Position numbers and translations under genes: made by a program. Positions 7,857 to 16,206 of a DNA stretch of 64,000 bases are shown here, piece by piece. This DNA comes from Bacteroidales bacterium. GTDB lineage: Bacteria > Bacteroidota > Bacteroidia > Bacteroidales > UBA932. Below the pieces are notes generated by a model, which did no database searches, was not told the origin of the DNA, and saw nothing but the letters and a program-made list of their open reading frames with translations. Each line of letters opens with the position of its first letter. Position 1 is the first letter of the stretch. Location of the stretch: positions 1 through 64,000 of the forward strand of contig JAFROX010000005.1 of the NCBI GenBank assembly GCA_017429475.1. The letters run 5' to 3'.

Positions 7857-9808
7857 TCTGTGTAAGCATACAGGGCAAAGACCTGAACGGTATCAGGATA
7901 GCTCTGGCCGAAGGGCTGGAGATGGCCGAAATACGTCTGGACCGCTGCCAGCTCAGCATAGAAGACATTGAGACTCTCTTCGCGGAGACAGATATTCCGC
8001 TGGTGGCCACCTGCCGGGTGGCTGAGTGCGGCTCGGAGGCCGAAACGGCCCACAGGCTCGAAGCCGCCATCCGCGCCGGTGCCAGATATGTCGACCTGGA
8101 AATAGAAGCCTCCTCCGCGCTTGCAGAAAGGATTGCCGAGATTGCCGCCAGCTACGGCGCAGCGTACATACGTTCGTTCCACGATTTCAAAGGGACACCC
8201 TCGGAAGCCGAACTGAAGGCTGTCACCAGACGCTGCTTCAACGAAGGCGGCGACATCGCCAAGATTGTCACCACCGCAGCAGATACATACGACTGCCGCA
8301 GGGTGATGGACCTTTACGACGAGGCCGACCCCGGTTCGCTGCTGGCATTCTGTATGGGAGAGGCCGGAAGACAGACCCGTCTGGACTGCCTTGCCAAGGG
8401 AGCTCCCTATACTTACTGCGCATTCACGGAAGAGGAAGCCGCCGCCCCGGGACAATGGGCATTCCGGGATATGGCCAAAGTGCTGTACGCAGGAAAGCAT
8501 TTCCCCGCAGCAAGCGCACATTTCAGCATCCCCTGCTCCAAAAGTTTCGCCCAGCGCGCCATTTTGGCCGCCGCACTGGCTGACGGAGAGTCCCATCTGG
8601 AGGGCTACTCCCCCTGCGGAGACAACGAGAGCGCGATAGCACTTGCCAAGACCCTTGGCGCAGTCATAGTAAGGACTGACGACATTCTCACCATAAAAGG
8701 CATTGCGGCAAAGCCCGGAATACTGCAGCTCGACAGCGTTCACGTCGGCGAGTCGGGCTTCCTGACAAGGATGACCGTTCCGCTGATGGCCGCCCTCAAC
8801 GGCAGGGCAGTAACCGTCAAGGGCGAAAAGACGCTTGTCGGCCGGCCTCTCAAAGGCGCCGCCGAGGCTATGGACGCTTTCGGATCGGTACTTCAGAACG
8901 TCTCCGAGACGGCAAACGCCACCATCTCGGTGCCTTTTGCCATCACAAGCCCCATCAAGCCGTCGGAAGTAAGCATTTCCGGCAAGGACGGCTCCCAGAT
9001 CATATCCGGCCTGCTGGCCGCTCTTCCGCTGCTCGAAGGCGACTCGATAATCCACGTGCGCGACCCGCGCAGCGTACCCTATCTGCTTATGACCGTCGAC
9101 GTGCTCAGGCATTTCGGCATAGAAATAAAAACTGAAGCCGGCGACGGAAGCCTCTGCTTCGTGATCAAAGGAGGACAGCGCTACAAGGCTGCCGACTTCC
9201 GCATAGAAGGCGACTGGAGTTCGGCCGCCAACTTCCTCGTAGCAGGCGCAATATTCGGCCGGGCTGACATCAAAGGGCTGGACCTCGGCTCGCTTCAGGC
9301 CGACCGCCGCATCCTGGAAATCATATCCCTTGCCGGAGCGACTGTCTATCTGGAGGAAGAAGGTCCCCGCAAGGGCACGGTCCACGTTCAGAAGGCCCCC
9401 CTGGCCGCATTCGAAGCCGACGCCAACGACTGTCCGGACATCTTCCCGATCCTTGCGGTGCTGGCGGCATTCTGCGAAGGCACATCCGCCATCCAGGGCA
9501 CAGGCCGTCTCGCTGGCAAAGAGAGCGACCGCGCCAAGGCAATCCTCAATATGCTGCATCAGATGGGAGTAAACTCTGCGATTGAGGACGACACCCTGCT
9601 TGTAGAAGGCCATTCGCTGTCTTCAAGGCTGGCCGGCGGCAGGCTCCTCAACGGCGGCAGCTATACTTCCGGACACGACCACCGTATGGTGATGGCCCTC
9701 AAGGTCGCCTCCCTGGCGGCCGACGGCCCAATCATCATAGATGACACGGACTGCGTGGCCAAGTCCTTTCCCACATTCCTCCAACTGTTTGACAATTATA
9801 TCAAGTAA
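7853..9808 (+). CDS. Fused 3-dehydroquinate dehydratase (type I) and EPSP synthase
   Basis: A single 651-residue frame encodes two shikimate enzymes. Residues about 1-210 are type I dehydroquinase: His110 in RSFHDF and Schiff-base Lys137 in DIAKIVTTA are present. Residues about 222-651 are EPSP synthase: CSKSFAQRA near 228, GESGFLTRM, GRPLKGAAEAMDAFG, SGLLAALP, KESDRAKAI and DHRMVMAL are all in order. The fusion would channel nothing directly, because shikimate dehydrogenase and kinase act between the two steps and neither is fused or nearby. No frameshift is visible, and the linker is short (about 10 residues). The gene overlaps aroB by 4 bp, so co-translation is likely. Confidence 0.93.
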   Translation: MICVSIQGKDLNGIRIALAEGLEMAEIRLDRCQLSIEDIETLFAETDIPLVATCRVAECGSEAETAHRLEAAIRAGARYVDLEIEASSALAERIAEIAASYGAAYIRSFHDFKGTPSEAELKAVTRRCFNEGGDIAKIVTTAADTYDCRRVMDLYDEADPGSLLAFCMGEAGRQTRLDCLAKGAPYTYCAFTEEEAAAPGQWAFRDMAKVLYAGKHFPAASAHFSIPCSKSFAQRAILAAALADGESHLEGYSPCGDNESAIALAKTLGAVIVRTDDILTIKGIAAKPGILQLDSVHVGESGFLTRMTVPLMAALNGRAVTVKGEKTLVGRPLKGAAEAMDAFGSVLQNVSETANATISVPFAITSPIKPSEVSISGKDGSQIISGLLAALPLLEGDSIIHVRDPRSVPYLLMTVDVLRHFGIEIKTEAGDGSLCFVIKGGQRYKAADFRIEGDWSSAANFLVAGAIFGRADIKGLDLGSLQADRRILEIISLAGATVYLEEEGPRKGTVHVQKAPLAAFEADANDCPDIFPILAVLAAFCEGTSAIQGTGRLAGKESDRAKAILNMLHQMGVNSAIEDDTLLVEGHSLSSRLAGGRLLNGGSYTSGHDHRMVMALKVASLAADGPIIIDDTDCVAKSFPTFLQLFDNYIK

Positions 9809-9812
9809 CCAT

Positions 9813-10799
9813 ATGAACTCATTTGGCAGAATTTTCAGAGTATCGATATTCGGAGAGTCCCACGGTGAAGCCATCGGAGCAGTCCTCGACGGAGTGACTC
9901 CCGGCATCAGGCTTTCGCAGGAAGACTTTATGGCCGACATCCTCCGCCGCAAGAGCGGAGCCTGCGGCACGACTCCCCGCATCGAGGCGGACACGCCCGA
10001 AATACTCAGCGGCGTCTTTGAAGGTTTCACGACCGGAGCGCCTCTGGCCGTCATCTTCCGCAACGGCAACACCCGCTCGGCAGACTACAGCCAGTTCAGG
10101 GACATACCCCGCCCGGGACACGCAGACCGCACCGCAGCCGTCAAATGGAACGGCTTCAACGACCCCCGCGGCGGCGGACACTTCTCAGGCCGCCTCACCC
10201 TGCCGATAATCGCAGCCGGCGTAGTGGCCAAGAAGATGGCCGGCGTTGCCATCAACGCTGAACTTGTGGAAGTCGGAGGCGTGGCGAAAGAAAATGCTCC
10301 CGACGGATGGCAGGAACTGCTTAAGAAGACAATGCAGGAACGTGACTCGCTGGGTGGCATCGTTGAGTGCCGCACAGGCGCCCTGCCGGCAGGTCTCGGA
10401 GAGCCTTTCTTCGACTCTGTGGAATCGCTCATCTCCCACGCCATCTTCGCCATCCCGGGCGTGCGCGGCATAGAGTTCGGTGACGGTTTCAAGGCTGCAA
10501 GGATGAAAGGATCCGAGCACAACGACCCCTTCTGCAATCCGGATGACCCTCAGGCGGTTCGCAAGAACGGAGCCGGCGGAGCGAACGGAGGCATCACCAA
10601 CGGAGCCCCGCTGGTGTTCAGGGTGGCGTTCAAGCCCACTTCAAGCATAGGGAAAACCCAGCAGACCTGGGATTTCGCGGCAGGAAAGATGACGGAACTG
10701 GAAGTTCCCGGCCGTCACGACAGCTGCTTCGCACTGCGCACTCCCGTCATAGTGGAAGCTATGACCGCCATAGTGCTTGCAGACCTTCTCAAATTCTAG
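9813..10799 (+). CDS. aroC: Chorismate synthase
   Basis: The ATG at 9813, 4 nt after the previous stop, gives a 328-residue protein that begins MNSFGRIFRVSIFGESHG. It makes chorismate from EPSP using reduced FMN. Signature blocks include GESHGEAIG (about residues 14-22), RPGHADRT, DPRGGGHFSGRLT and NGAGGANGGITNG. The RGGGHFSGRLT form, in place of the usual RGGGRSSARET, recalls the shorter Firmicutes-type enzyme. The 3' end overlaps the convergent DAHP synthase gene by 4 bp, leaving no room for a terminator. Confidence 0.94.
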   Translation: MNSFGRIFRVSIFGESHGEAIGAVLDGVTPGIRLSQEDFMADILRRKSGACGTTPRIEADTPEILSGVFEGFTTGAPLAVIFRNGNTRSADYSQFRDIPRPGHADRTAAVKWNGFNDPRGGGHFSGRLTLPIIAAGVVAKKMAGVAINAELVEVGGVAKENAPDGWQELLKKTMQERDSLGGIVECRTGALPAGLGEPFFDSVESLISHAIFAIPGVRGIEFGDGFKAARMKGSEHNDPFCNPDDPQAVRKNGAGGANGGITNGAPLVFRVAFKPTSSIGKTQQTWDFAAGKMTELEVPGRHDSCFALRTPVIVEAMTAIVLADLLKF

Positions 10800-11887
10800 T
10801 CTTTCTCGAGGATTTCGTTCTGCGCCTGGACGGAAGCCGTGTGGATGGCGTTGTAGACCGCTGCCACGAATTCTTCCGGCAGACCGTGGGCTGCACCTTG
10901 CTTCACCATCTCGTCCAGAATCTCGTCCCAGCGCTGAGCCTGCACGATGGCCACGTTGTGGGCCTTCTTGTACTCACCGATCTGGCGGCTGATGTCCATC
11001 CTGGACTGGAGCAGTTTCAGAAGCTCCTCGTCGATTACATCAATGTTCGCACGCAGTTGCTGCAGATTCTCCGTGAAATCCTTGTCATCGCTCTGTTTTT
11101 CGCGGACCCTGATCTCGCCGAGCAGTTCGTGAAGCTGGTCGGGAGTCAGCTGCTGCGAAGCGTCGCTGAGCGCACACTCGGGGTTGCAGTGGCTTTCGAT
11201 CATTAAGCCGTCGAGACCGAGGTCAAGGGCGCGCTGCGAGAGCTCGAGGATAAAGCCGCGGGCGCCGCCCATATGGCTGGGATCGGCGAAGAACGGCAGT
11301 TCGGGATAGCGGGTACGCAATTCCACGGCAATCTTCCAACCCGGGTCGTTGCGGTATTTCAGTTTGCGGAACGAAGTGAAGCCGCGATGTATCACGCCAA
11401 GTTTCTTTATTCCGGCCATATTCAGGCGCTCGAGGGCTCCGATCCAGAGGTCGAGGTCGGGATTGACAGGATTCTTGACAAGCACCGGCATATCGGTGTC
11501 ACGCAGAGCGTTGGCGATTTCCTGGACCATAAAAGGATTCGCAGTGGTGCGGGCTCCCACCCAGACCATATCGATACCGTATTTAAGGCACTCGTAGACG
11601 TGCTTCTCGTTGGCCACTTCGGTGCAGACCTTGAGGCCGGTCTCCTGCTTCACGCGCTGGAGCCATCTCAGGCCCTGGGTTCCGATGCCCTCGAAGCATC
11701 CGGGATGTGTCCTGGGTTTCCATATTCCGGCGCGGAACATATTGATGCCCAAGGCACGCAGGCCTTTTGCCGTCTCCATCACCTGCTCTTCTGTCTCTGC
11801 ACTGCAGGGACCTGCTATCACCATCGGTTTGGGGAGGGTGAAGAAGCCCCACTCTTCTACGGGTATTATGTCGAGTTGTCTTGCCAT
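10796..11887 (-). CDS. Bifunctional DAHP synthase / chorismate mutase
   Basis: This 363-residue protein joins a class I-beta DAHP synthase (about residues 10-265) to an AroQ-type chorismate mutase (about 275-360). The synthase shows AGPCSAET, RAGIWKPRTHP, VGARTTANPF, VKNPVNPD and FADPSHMGG. The mutase shows LRANIDVIDEELLKLLQSRM and IGEYKKAH. It performs the first step of the shikimate pathway and, after chorismate, the first step towards phenylalanine and tyrosine. Such fusions often let prephenate or chorismate feed back on the synthase. It is the last gene of the minus-strand run and lies 4 nt after tyrA. Confidence 0.95.
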   Translation of the reverse strand: MARQLDIIPVEEWGFFTLPKPMVIAGPCSAETEEQVMETAKGLRALGINMFRAGIWKPRTHPGCFEGIGTQGLRWLQRVKQETGLKVCTEVANEKHVYECLKYGIDMVWVGARTTANPFMVQEIANALRDTDMPVLVKNPVNPDLDLWIGALERLNMAGIKKLGVIHRGFTSFRKLKYRNDPGWKIAVELRTRYPELPFFADPSHMGGARGFILELSQRALDLGLDGLMIESHCNPECALSDASQQLTPDQLHELLGEIRVREKQSDDKDFTENLQQLRANIDVIDEELLKLLQSRMDISRQIGEYKKAHNVAIVQAQRWDEILDEMVKQGAAHGLPEEFVAAVYNAIHTASVQAQNEILEKD

Positions 11888-11891
11888 AGTC

Positions 11892-12746
11892 TTATTTGAT
11901 TATTCGTTTGATACGGTTCGCCTCTTCGATGAGGCTGCGGATGGCCGTTTCGTCCATTGCGTCGATGGCATCCCTGAATTCCTGCACCTTCTGAATGAAG
12001 GCGTCGGTGACTCTCACGATGTTTTCCTTGTTCTGTATGAATATCGGAGTCCACATATCGGCGTTGCTCTTGGCGAGCCTGGCAGTTGAAGAAAAACCGC
12101 TGGATGCCAGGTCGAAAATGTGCTTTTCGTCTTTTTCCTTGTCGAGGACGGTGTTTGCCAGTGCGAAAGACACCACGTGAGACAGGTGCGAAACATAGGC
12201 TGTGTGGACATCGTGGGATGACACGCTCATAAATCCCACCCTCATATTGAGGGCGTCATAGAGCTTCACCACCTCTTCCACGGCCTTGGGAGACGATTCC
12301 TCCTGGTCGGCGATGATGCACACCTTCGAGTCGAAAAGGTTCGGCATCGCGGCCCAGGGGCCTGAGTACTCGGTTCCTGCCATAGGATGGGTGGCCACAT
12401 ACTGCTTGCGGCAGGCGTGGTACATCGTAGCCTTGGCTATCTGTTCCTTGGTGGAGCATACGTCCATCACCACCTTGTCTGTCCATCCTTCTTTCTGGAA
12501 ACGGTCGAGAGTCCTGCACACAACCTTCACTGCTGCGCTTACGGGCACGGCAACTATGATGATGTCGCTCTTCTCTATGCACTCGTCTTCGGTTACCAGC
12601 TCGTCCACGAGACCGATCTTCAAGGCGGCTGCCGCATTCACATTGTCGCGGTCGGTTCCCACTATCCTGTCTGCAAACTTGCGGCGGCGAAGGTCAATCG
12701 CCATCGAACCGCCTATCAGACCGAGACCAATAATTCCAATATTCAT
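11892..12746 (-). CDS. tyrA: Prephenate dehydrogenase
   Basis: The start at 12746 gives 284 residues opening with a Rossmann motif, MNIGIIGLGLIGGSMA. It oxidises prephenate to 4-hydroxyphenylpyruvate for tyrosine. HPMAGTE and SSHDVHTAYVSHLSHVVSFALA are family hallmarks. No ACT domain follows, so feedback by tyrosine would need another site. It lies 11 nt after pheA, with the mutase that supplies prephenate immediately downstream. Confidence 0.93.
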   Translation of the reverse strand: MNIGIIGLGLIGGSMAIDLRRRKFADRIVGTDRDNVNAAAALKIGLVDELVTEDECIEKSDIIIVAVPVSAAVKVVCRTLDRFQKEGWTDKVVMDVCSTKEQIAKATMYHACRKQYVATHPMAGTEYSGPWAAMPNLFDSKVCIIADQEESSPKAVEEVVKLYDALNMRVGFMSVSSHDVHTAYVSHLSHVVSFALANTVLDKEKDEKHIFDLASSGFSSTARLAKSNADMWTPIFIQNKENIVRVTDAFIQKVQEFRDAIDAMDETAIRSLIEEANRIKRIIK

Positions 12747-12757
12747 ATCGTTATGTT

Positions 12758-13591
12758 TTATATGGCTGCTTTGTATTCTCCCAGTATCTTGAGGTCGTCG
12801 ATGAGCGGACGGACGGCGGACAGAGCCTGACGATAGCGTTCGCAGCTGTCGAACTTGATGTCGATATAGAAGAAATACTGCCATTTCTTGCCGGGAATCG
12901 GGAGCGACTGGATCCTGGTGAGGTTCATCTCATAGAATGACATTATCGCGAGGATGTGCGCCAGCGAACCGGGTTTGTGGGGCAGCGTGAAGCAGATCGA
13001 AGCCTTGTCGATCTGGTCTTCCGCCAGCTCCATCTGGTCGTCCAGAATCAGGAACCTCGTGAAATTGTCCTTGTATGTCTCGATGCCTGCGGCAAGTATT
13101 TCCAAATTGTTCTGTTGTGCAGCCACGGTCGATGCAACCGCACCTACACCACGCAGCTGTTTCTTCGCAATCTCTATCGCACTCGCGGCCGTGTCTTCCG
13201 ACTCTACCAGCTGTATCCACGGGCAGTTCTCCTCGAAGAACTTTCGGGTCTGGTTGATTGCCATATAGTGGGTGCGAATCTCGCGGATGTCCTCGATCTT
13301 CTGGCCGGGGAGGGCCATCAGGTTCTGGTGGATGGCCAGATAGACCTCGCCCTTGATGCGCACTTCGTGCTGGCGCAGCAGTTCGAAGTTGGGGAGGAGT
13401 CCGCCGGAGATGGTGTTTTCGATGGCCATAATGGCCGAGTCGGCCTTGTCTTCCGCCATCGCGGTATACAGAGATGCGAAATTGGGACACTCGATGATCT
13501 GGGGCACATAACCCAGAGTGTTCAGGTAGAACGTCTGGGCTGCCTGGTCGTGGAAACTTCCGAAATGTCCCTGAATGGCTACGCGCTTCAT
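12758..13591 (-). CDS. pheA: Prephenate dehydratase with ACT domain
   Basis: This 277-residue protein converts prephenate to phenylpyruvate. The catalytic half (residues about 4-185) shows IQGHFGSFHDQAA, ADSAIMAIENTISG and ASTVAAQQ. An ACT domain (about 200-275) with KPGSLAHIL and an ESRP-like position written LTRIQSLPIPGKKWQYFFYID should bind phenylalanine for feedback control. The start at 13591 follows the 14-nt gap after ddh; a longer in-frame form would overlap ddh. There is no fused mutase, which is carried by the DAHP synthase protein. Confidence 0.93.
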   Translation of the reverse strand: MKRVAIQGHFGSFHDQAAQTFYLNTLGYVPQIIECPNFASLYTAMAEDKADSAIMAIENTISGGLLPNFELLRQHEVRIKGEVYLAIHQNLMALPGQKIEDIREIRTHYMAINQTRKFFEENCPWIQLVESEDTAASAIEIAKKQLRGVGAVASTVAAQQNNLEILAAGIETYKDNFTRFLILDDQMELAEDQIDKASICFTLPHKPGSLAHILAIMSFYEMNLTRIQSLPIPGKKWQYFFYIDIKFDSCERYRQALSAVRPLIDDLKILGEYKAAI

Positions 13592-13604
13592 ATATCTTGC
13601 GTGA

Positions 13605-14501
13605 TTATACGAGTTTTGCAACCCATTCGTCCCTTTCGCCCGGAAGCATATCCACCGGAGCGAGCTCGATCATAGTGTAGCAGCCGGGAGCCTGCCTTGT
13701 GGCGGCGCGGGCGGCGGCCACGAGAATCTGGCCGGTCAGGGCGGGGTTGTTGATGTGCATATTGAACTCGAAGAGCTGGTCGTGTGTCTTGCCACTCACG
13801 CCCTTGCGCACGAGATTCACTCCGTGGCCCATATCCTTGAGTGCGTCGACAGACGGCACTTCGTTGACATAGGTTTCGTCGTTTACGAAGTACGGGTCTG
13901 CCTTGATGGCTGCCGCCACCTTGGCAAAGTCAGCGCCGGGGAGCAGTTCCACATACACCATACGGCGGTGTACGCCTGTTCCCATAGGGATGGTCATCGA
14001 CAGGGCGTCCTTCACTCCTTCGATCGCCTTGCAGGCAACCGAATGGCCCATACTCATTCCGGGGCCAAAGTTGGTATAGGTGATGCCCTTGGGAGCTGCG
14101 GCCTGAAGGATGGCGCGGACCATCGAGTCTGAACCCGGATCCCAGCCTGCGGAGATGACAGACACCTTGCCGGCCTTGCGTGCGGCCTCGCCAAGGGTCT
14201 TGCGCAGAGCGGGAACCTTGGTGTGTATGTCGAAGCTGTCGACGGTGTTTATACCGAGAGACAGGGCCTCGAGGGCATATTGCTCGACCTTGCGGGTGGG
14301 AGTAGCAAGGATCGCCACCTCAACGTCCTTGAGATCTTTGAGTGATGAAACTACGGGAATCCCTGCAAGGGAAGCCGGAACGTCAGAGGCATTGCGGCGC
14401 ACTACGCCGGCGATTTCAAAATCTTCTGCAGCCTGGAGCGCTTCGAGCGCGAATTTTCCGATATTGCCATAGCCGACTACGGCAGCGCGAATCTTTTTCA
14501 T
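13605..14501 (-). CDS. ddh: meso-Diaminopimelate dehydrogenase
   Basis: This 298-residue NADPH enzyme makes meso-diaminopimelate from tetrahydrodipicolinate in one step, bypassing the succinylase or acetylase branches. The N-terminal Rossmann motif is VVGYGNIGKFALEAL. SAGWDPGSDSMVR (about 117-129), FGPGMSMGHS and TGVHRRMVYVEL are specific to the Ddh family. It overlaps dapA by 4 bp. Its presence beside dapA and dapB explains why dapD, dapE or dapL are not in the cluster. Confidence 0.95.
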   Translation of the reverse strand: MKKIRAAVVGYGNIGKFALEALQAAEDFEIAGVVRRNASDVPASLAGIPVVSSLKDLKDVEVAILATPTRKVEQYALEALSLGINTVDSFDIHTKVPALRKTLGEAARKAGKVSVISAGWDPGSDSMVRAILQAAAPKGITYTNFGPGMSMGHSVACKAIEGVKDALSMTIPMGTGVHRRMVYVELLPGADFAKVAAAIKADPYFVNDETYVNEVPSVDALKDMGHGVNLVRKGVSGKTHDQLFEFNMHINNPALTGQILVAAARAATRQAPGCYTMIELAPVDMLPGERDEWVAKLV

Positions 14502-15379
14502 ATAAGGTTCAAGTCTTTCAATGTTTTTCTCATTAATTCGGCTGTCGCATCTGTCGCTTTGGTCAGAGGAAGCCTGAGTTCGTTGTGAATGAGTCCCATC
14601 TGTGCAAGAGCCTCTTTCACCGGGATGGGATTACTCTCTGCAAAGCAGTTCCTGCAGAGGGGGAGCAGGGTACGGTACAACTCTCTGGCTGTCGTATAGT
14701 CATTGTCGATGATGGCGTTGCAAAGGGCGGCCATCTTGTCGGGGACGATGTTCGACACCACGCTGATGACACCGGAAGCGCCGGATGCCATAAGCGAGAG
14801 CGTCTCGTCGTCATTGCCGCTGAACACCTGGAAGCCATCGGGAGCCCCTGCAAGGATGCGGGAGATCTGGGCGTAGTTGCCGCTGGCCTCCTTGATGGCA
14901 GCGACCTTGCCGTTGGCGGCTATCCTGAGCGTAGTGGCGTCGGTGATGTTCACTCCTGTGCGGCCGGGAACGTTATAGAGAACCACCGGATTGGGCGAGA
15001 GGGATGCCACTTCGCTGAAATATTCATAAAGGCCGTTCTGTGTGGGCTTGTTGTAGTAAGGCGTCACAATCAGGAAGGCGTCGGCCCCGTGGGGAGCCAG
15101 CAGGTCGATGTTGCGCAGAGTTCCGGTGAGCGAGTTGGTTCCGGCTCCGACGAGCAGCGTGAGCTCGGGAGCGTGGGCGCGGACAAGCTTGAGGATTTCC
15201 ACCTTTTCCTCGTCGCTGAGGCACGGGGTTTCAGCCGTCGTCCCGAGCGGCACCAGGAAGTGGATGCCTGCAGCAACCTGCCTGTCTACCAATGCCGCAA
15301 GCGCCTCGTAATCCACCTTTCCGTCCTTGAAAGGAGTGATCAACGCAGTGCCGCAGCCAGCTATTGCTAATCTGTTCAT
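14498..15379 (-). CDS. dapA: 4-hydroxy-tetrahydrodipicolinate synthase
   Basis: A 293-residue class I aldolase condensing pyruvate with aspartate semialdehyde. GTTAETPCLSDEEK (about residues 46-59), VTPYYNKPTQNGLYEY, YNVPGRTGVNI and the Schiff-base lysine in AAIKEASGN are present. Downstream it overlaps ddh by 4 bp. Upstream it is separated from dapB by a 146-bp spacer that holds a copy of the dispersed repeat, the only sizeable gap in this ten-gene run. Confidence 0.96.
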   Translation of the reverse strand: MNRLAIAGCGTALITPFKDGKVDYEALAALVDRQVAAGIHFLVPLGTTAETPCLSDEEKVEILKLVRAHAPELTLLVGAGTNSLTGTLRNIDLLAPHGADAFLIVTPYYNKPTQNGLYEYFSEVASLSPNPVVLYNVPGRTGVNITDATTLRIAANGKVAAIKEASGNYAQISRILAGAPDGFQVFSGNDDETLSLMASGASGVISVVSNIVPDKMAALCNAIIDNDYTTARELYRTLLPLCRNCFAESNPIPVKEALAQMGLIHNELRLPLTKATDATAELMRKTLKDLNLI

Positions 15380-15400
15380 ATTAATTCACTTTTATTTCTA

Positions 15401-15522
15401 TTCGGACTTTGGAGCTCTTTCGAAACTAATTCCCCACCGCACATTACGCCTTCTTGCAGCCCCATCCCTAAATCCCTTCCCACGGGGAAGGGACTTACCC
15501 AACGCCCTGCGGGCTCTAAATG
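15401..15522 (-). repeat. Dispersed intergenic repeat, copy 2 (inverted)
   Basis: On the minus strand this unit reads GAGCCCGCAGGGCGTTGGG, then the same 9-bp stem with loop CGT instead of CGA, then ATTTAGGGATGGGG and a drifted tail with TTAGTTTCGAAAG. It lies between dapB and dapA. The stem is fully conserved while the loop changes, which suggests selection on the hairpin or recent spread. Confidence 0.85.
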
Positions 15523-15525
15523 TAA

Positions 15526-16206
15526 TTATATCTTATTATCTAAAAACATCAATTCTTTAAACTCATAGACTCCTTTTACTTTCTGGGCCATAAGGGCGGC
15601 CTCGATGGCTCCGGCGGCCAAACCTTCGCGGGAGAATGCTTCGTGGCTGAGGGTGATCCTGTCGCAGGCACTCTCCAGAGTGAGGATGTGGGTACCGGGA
15701 ACCTCGCCGATGCGCTTCGACTCAATGGGAGTCTGGCCACCCATCTGGGCGTCGACTATGGCAGCAAGGCTCTTAGCCGTGCCGCTCGGTGCGTCCAGCT
15801 TGTGAATATGGTGGATCTCCTCGATGGCGGCCTTGTATCCGCCGAAGCGTGCGGCCATATTCGCAAGGTTATCTGCAGCCGCAAAAAGCAGGTTCACTCC
15901 GATAGAGAAGTTGGACGCATAGATGAGCGTGGTGCCCTGCACTGCGAAATACTGCTTAACATCCGCCTCGATGTCGTTCCATCCGGTGGTGCCGATCACC
16001 GCTGCGCCGAAATTCTCGGCGATGAAGCGGTAGTTGGCCCTGATGGCGTCGGGGGTGGTGAAATCTATGCACACGCAGTTCTTCGCCACTTCGGCGGGAG
16101 TCTCGGTCACAGCCTCGCTCCAGCCGGCATAGGGCAGGCCTCTTTCCAGCACCATCCTTTCGATGATGTGGCCCATCTTTCCATATCCGCTAATTAAAAT
16201 TTCCAT
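15526..16206 (-). CDS. dapB: 4-hydroxy-tetrahydrodipicolinate reductase
   Basis: A 226-residue NAD(P)H reductase following DapA in lysine/DAP synthesis. The Rossmann motif is reduced to ISGYGKMG at the N-terminus. The substrate loop EIHHIHKLDAPSGTA (about residues 129-143) carries the catalytic His pair and Lys. It is about 20-40 residues shorter than the enterobacterial enzyme, as in other Bacteroidota. Its start overlaps the end of lysC by 17 bp. Confidence 0.94.
   Translation of the reverse strand: MEILISGYGKMGHIIERMVLERGLPYAGWSEAVTETPAEVAKNCVCIDFTTPDAIRANYRFIAENFGAAVIGTTGWNDIEADVKQYFAVQGTTLIYASNFSIGVNLLFAAADNLANMAARFGGYKAAIEEIHHIHKLDAPSGTAKSLAAIVDAQMGGQTPIESKRIGEVPGTHILTLESACDRITLSHEAFSREGLAAGAIEAALMAQKVKGVYEFKELMFLDNKI

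Noticed and set aside
7451..9613. Long open frame antisense to aroB/aroD-aroA (720 codons)
   Set aside because: A high-GC shadow frame; the translation is rich in Cys/Gly/His without any domain, while the plus strand encodes intact enzymes.
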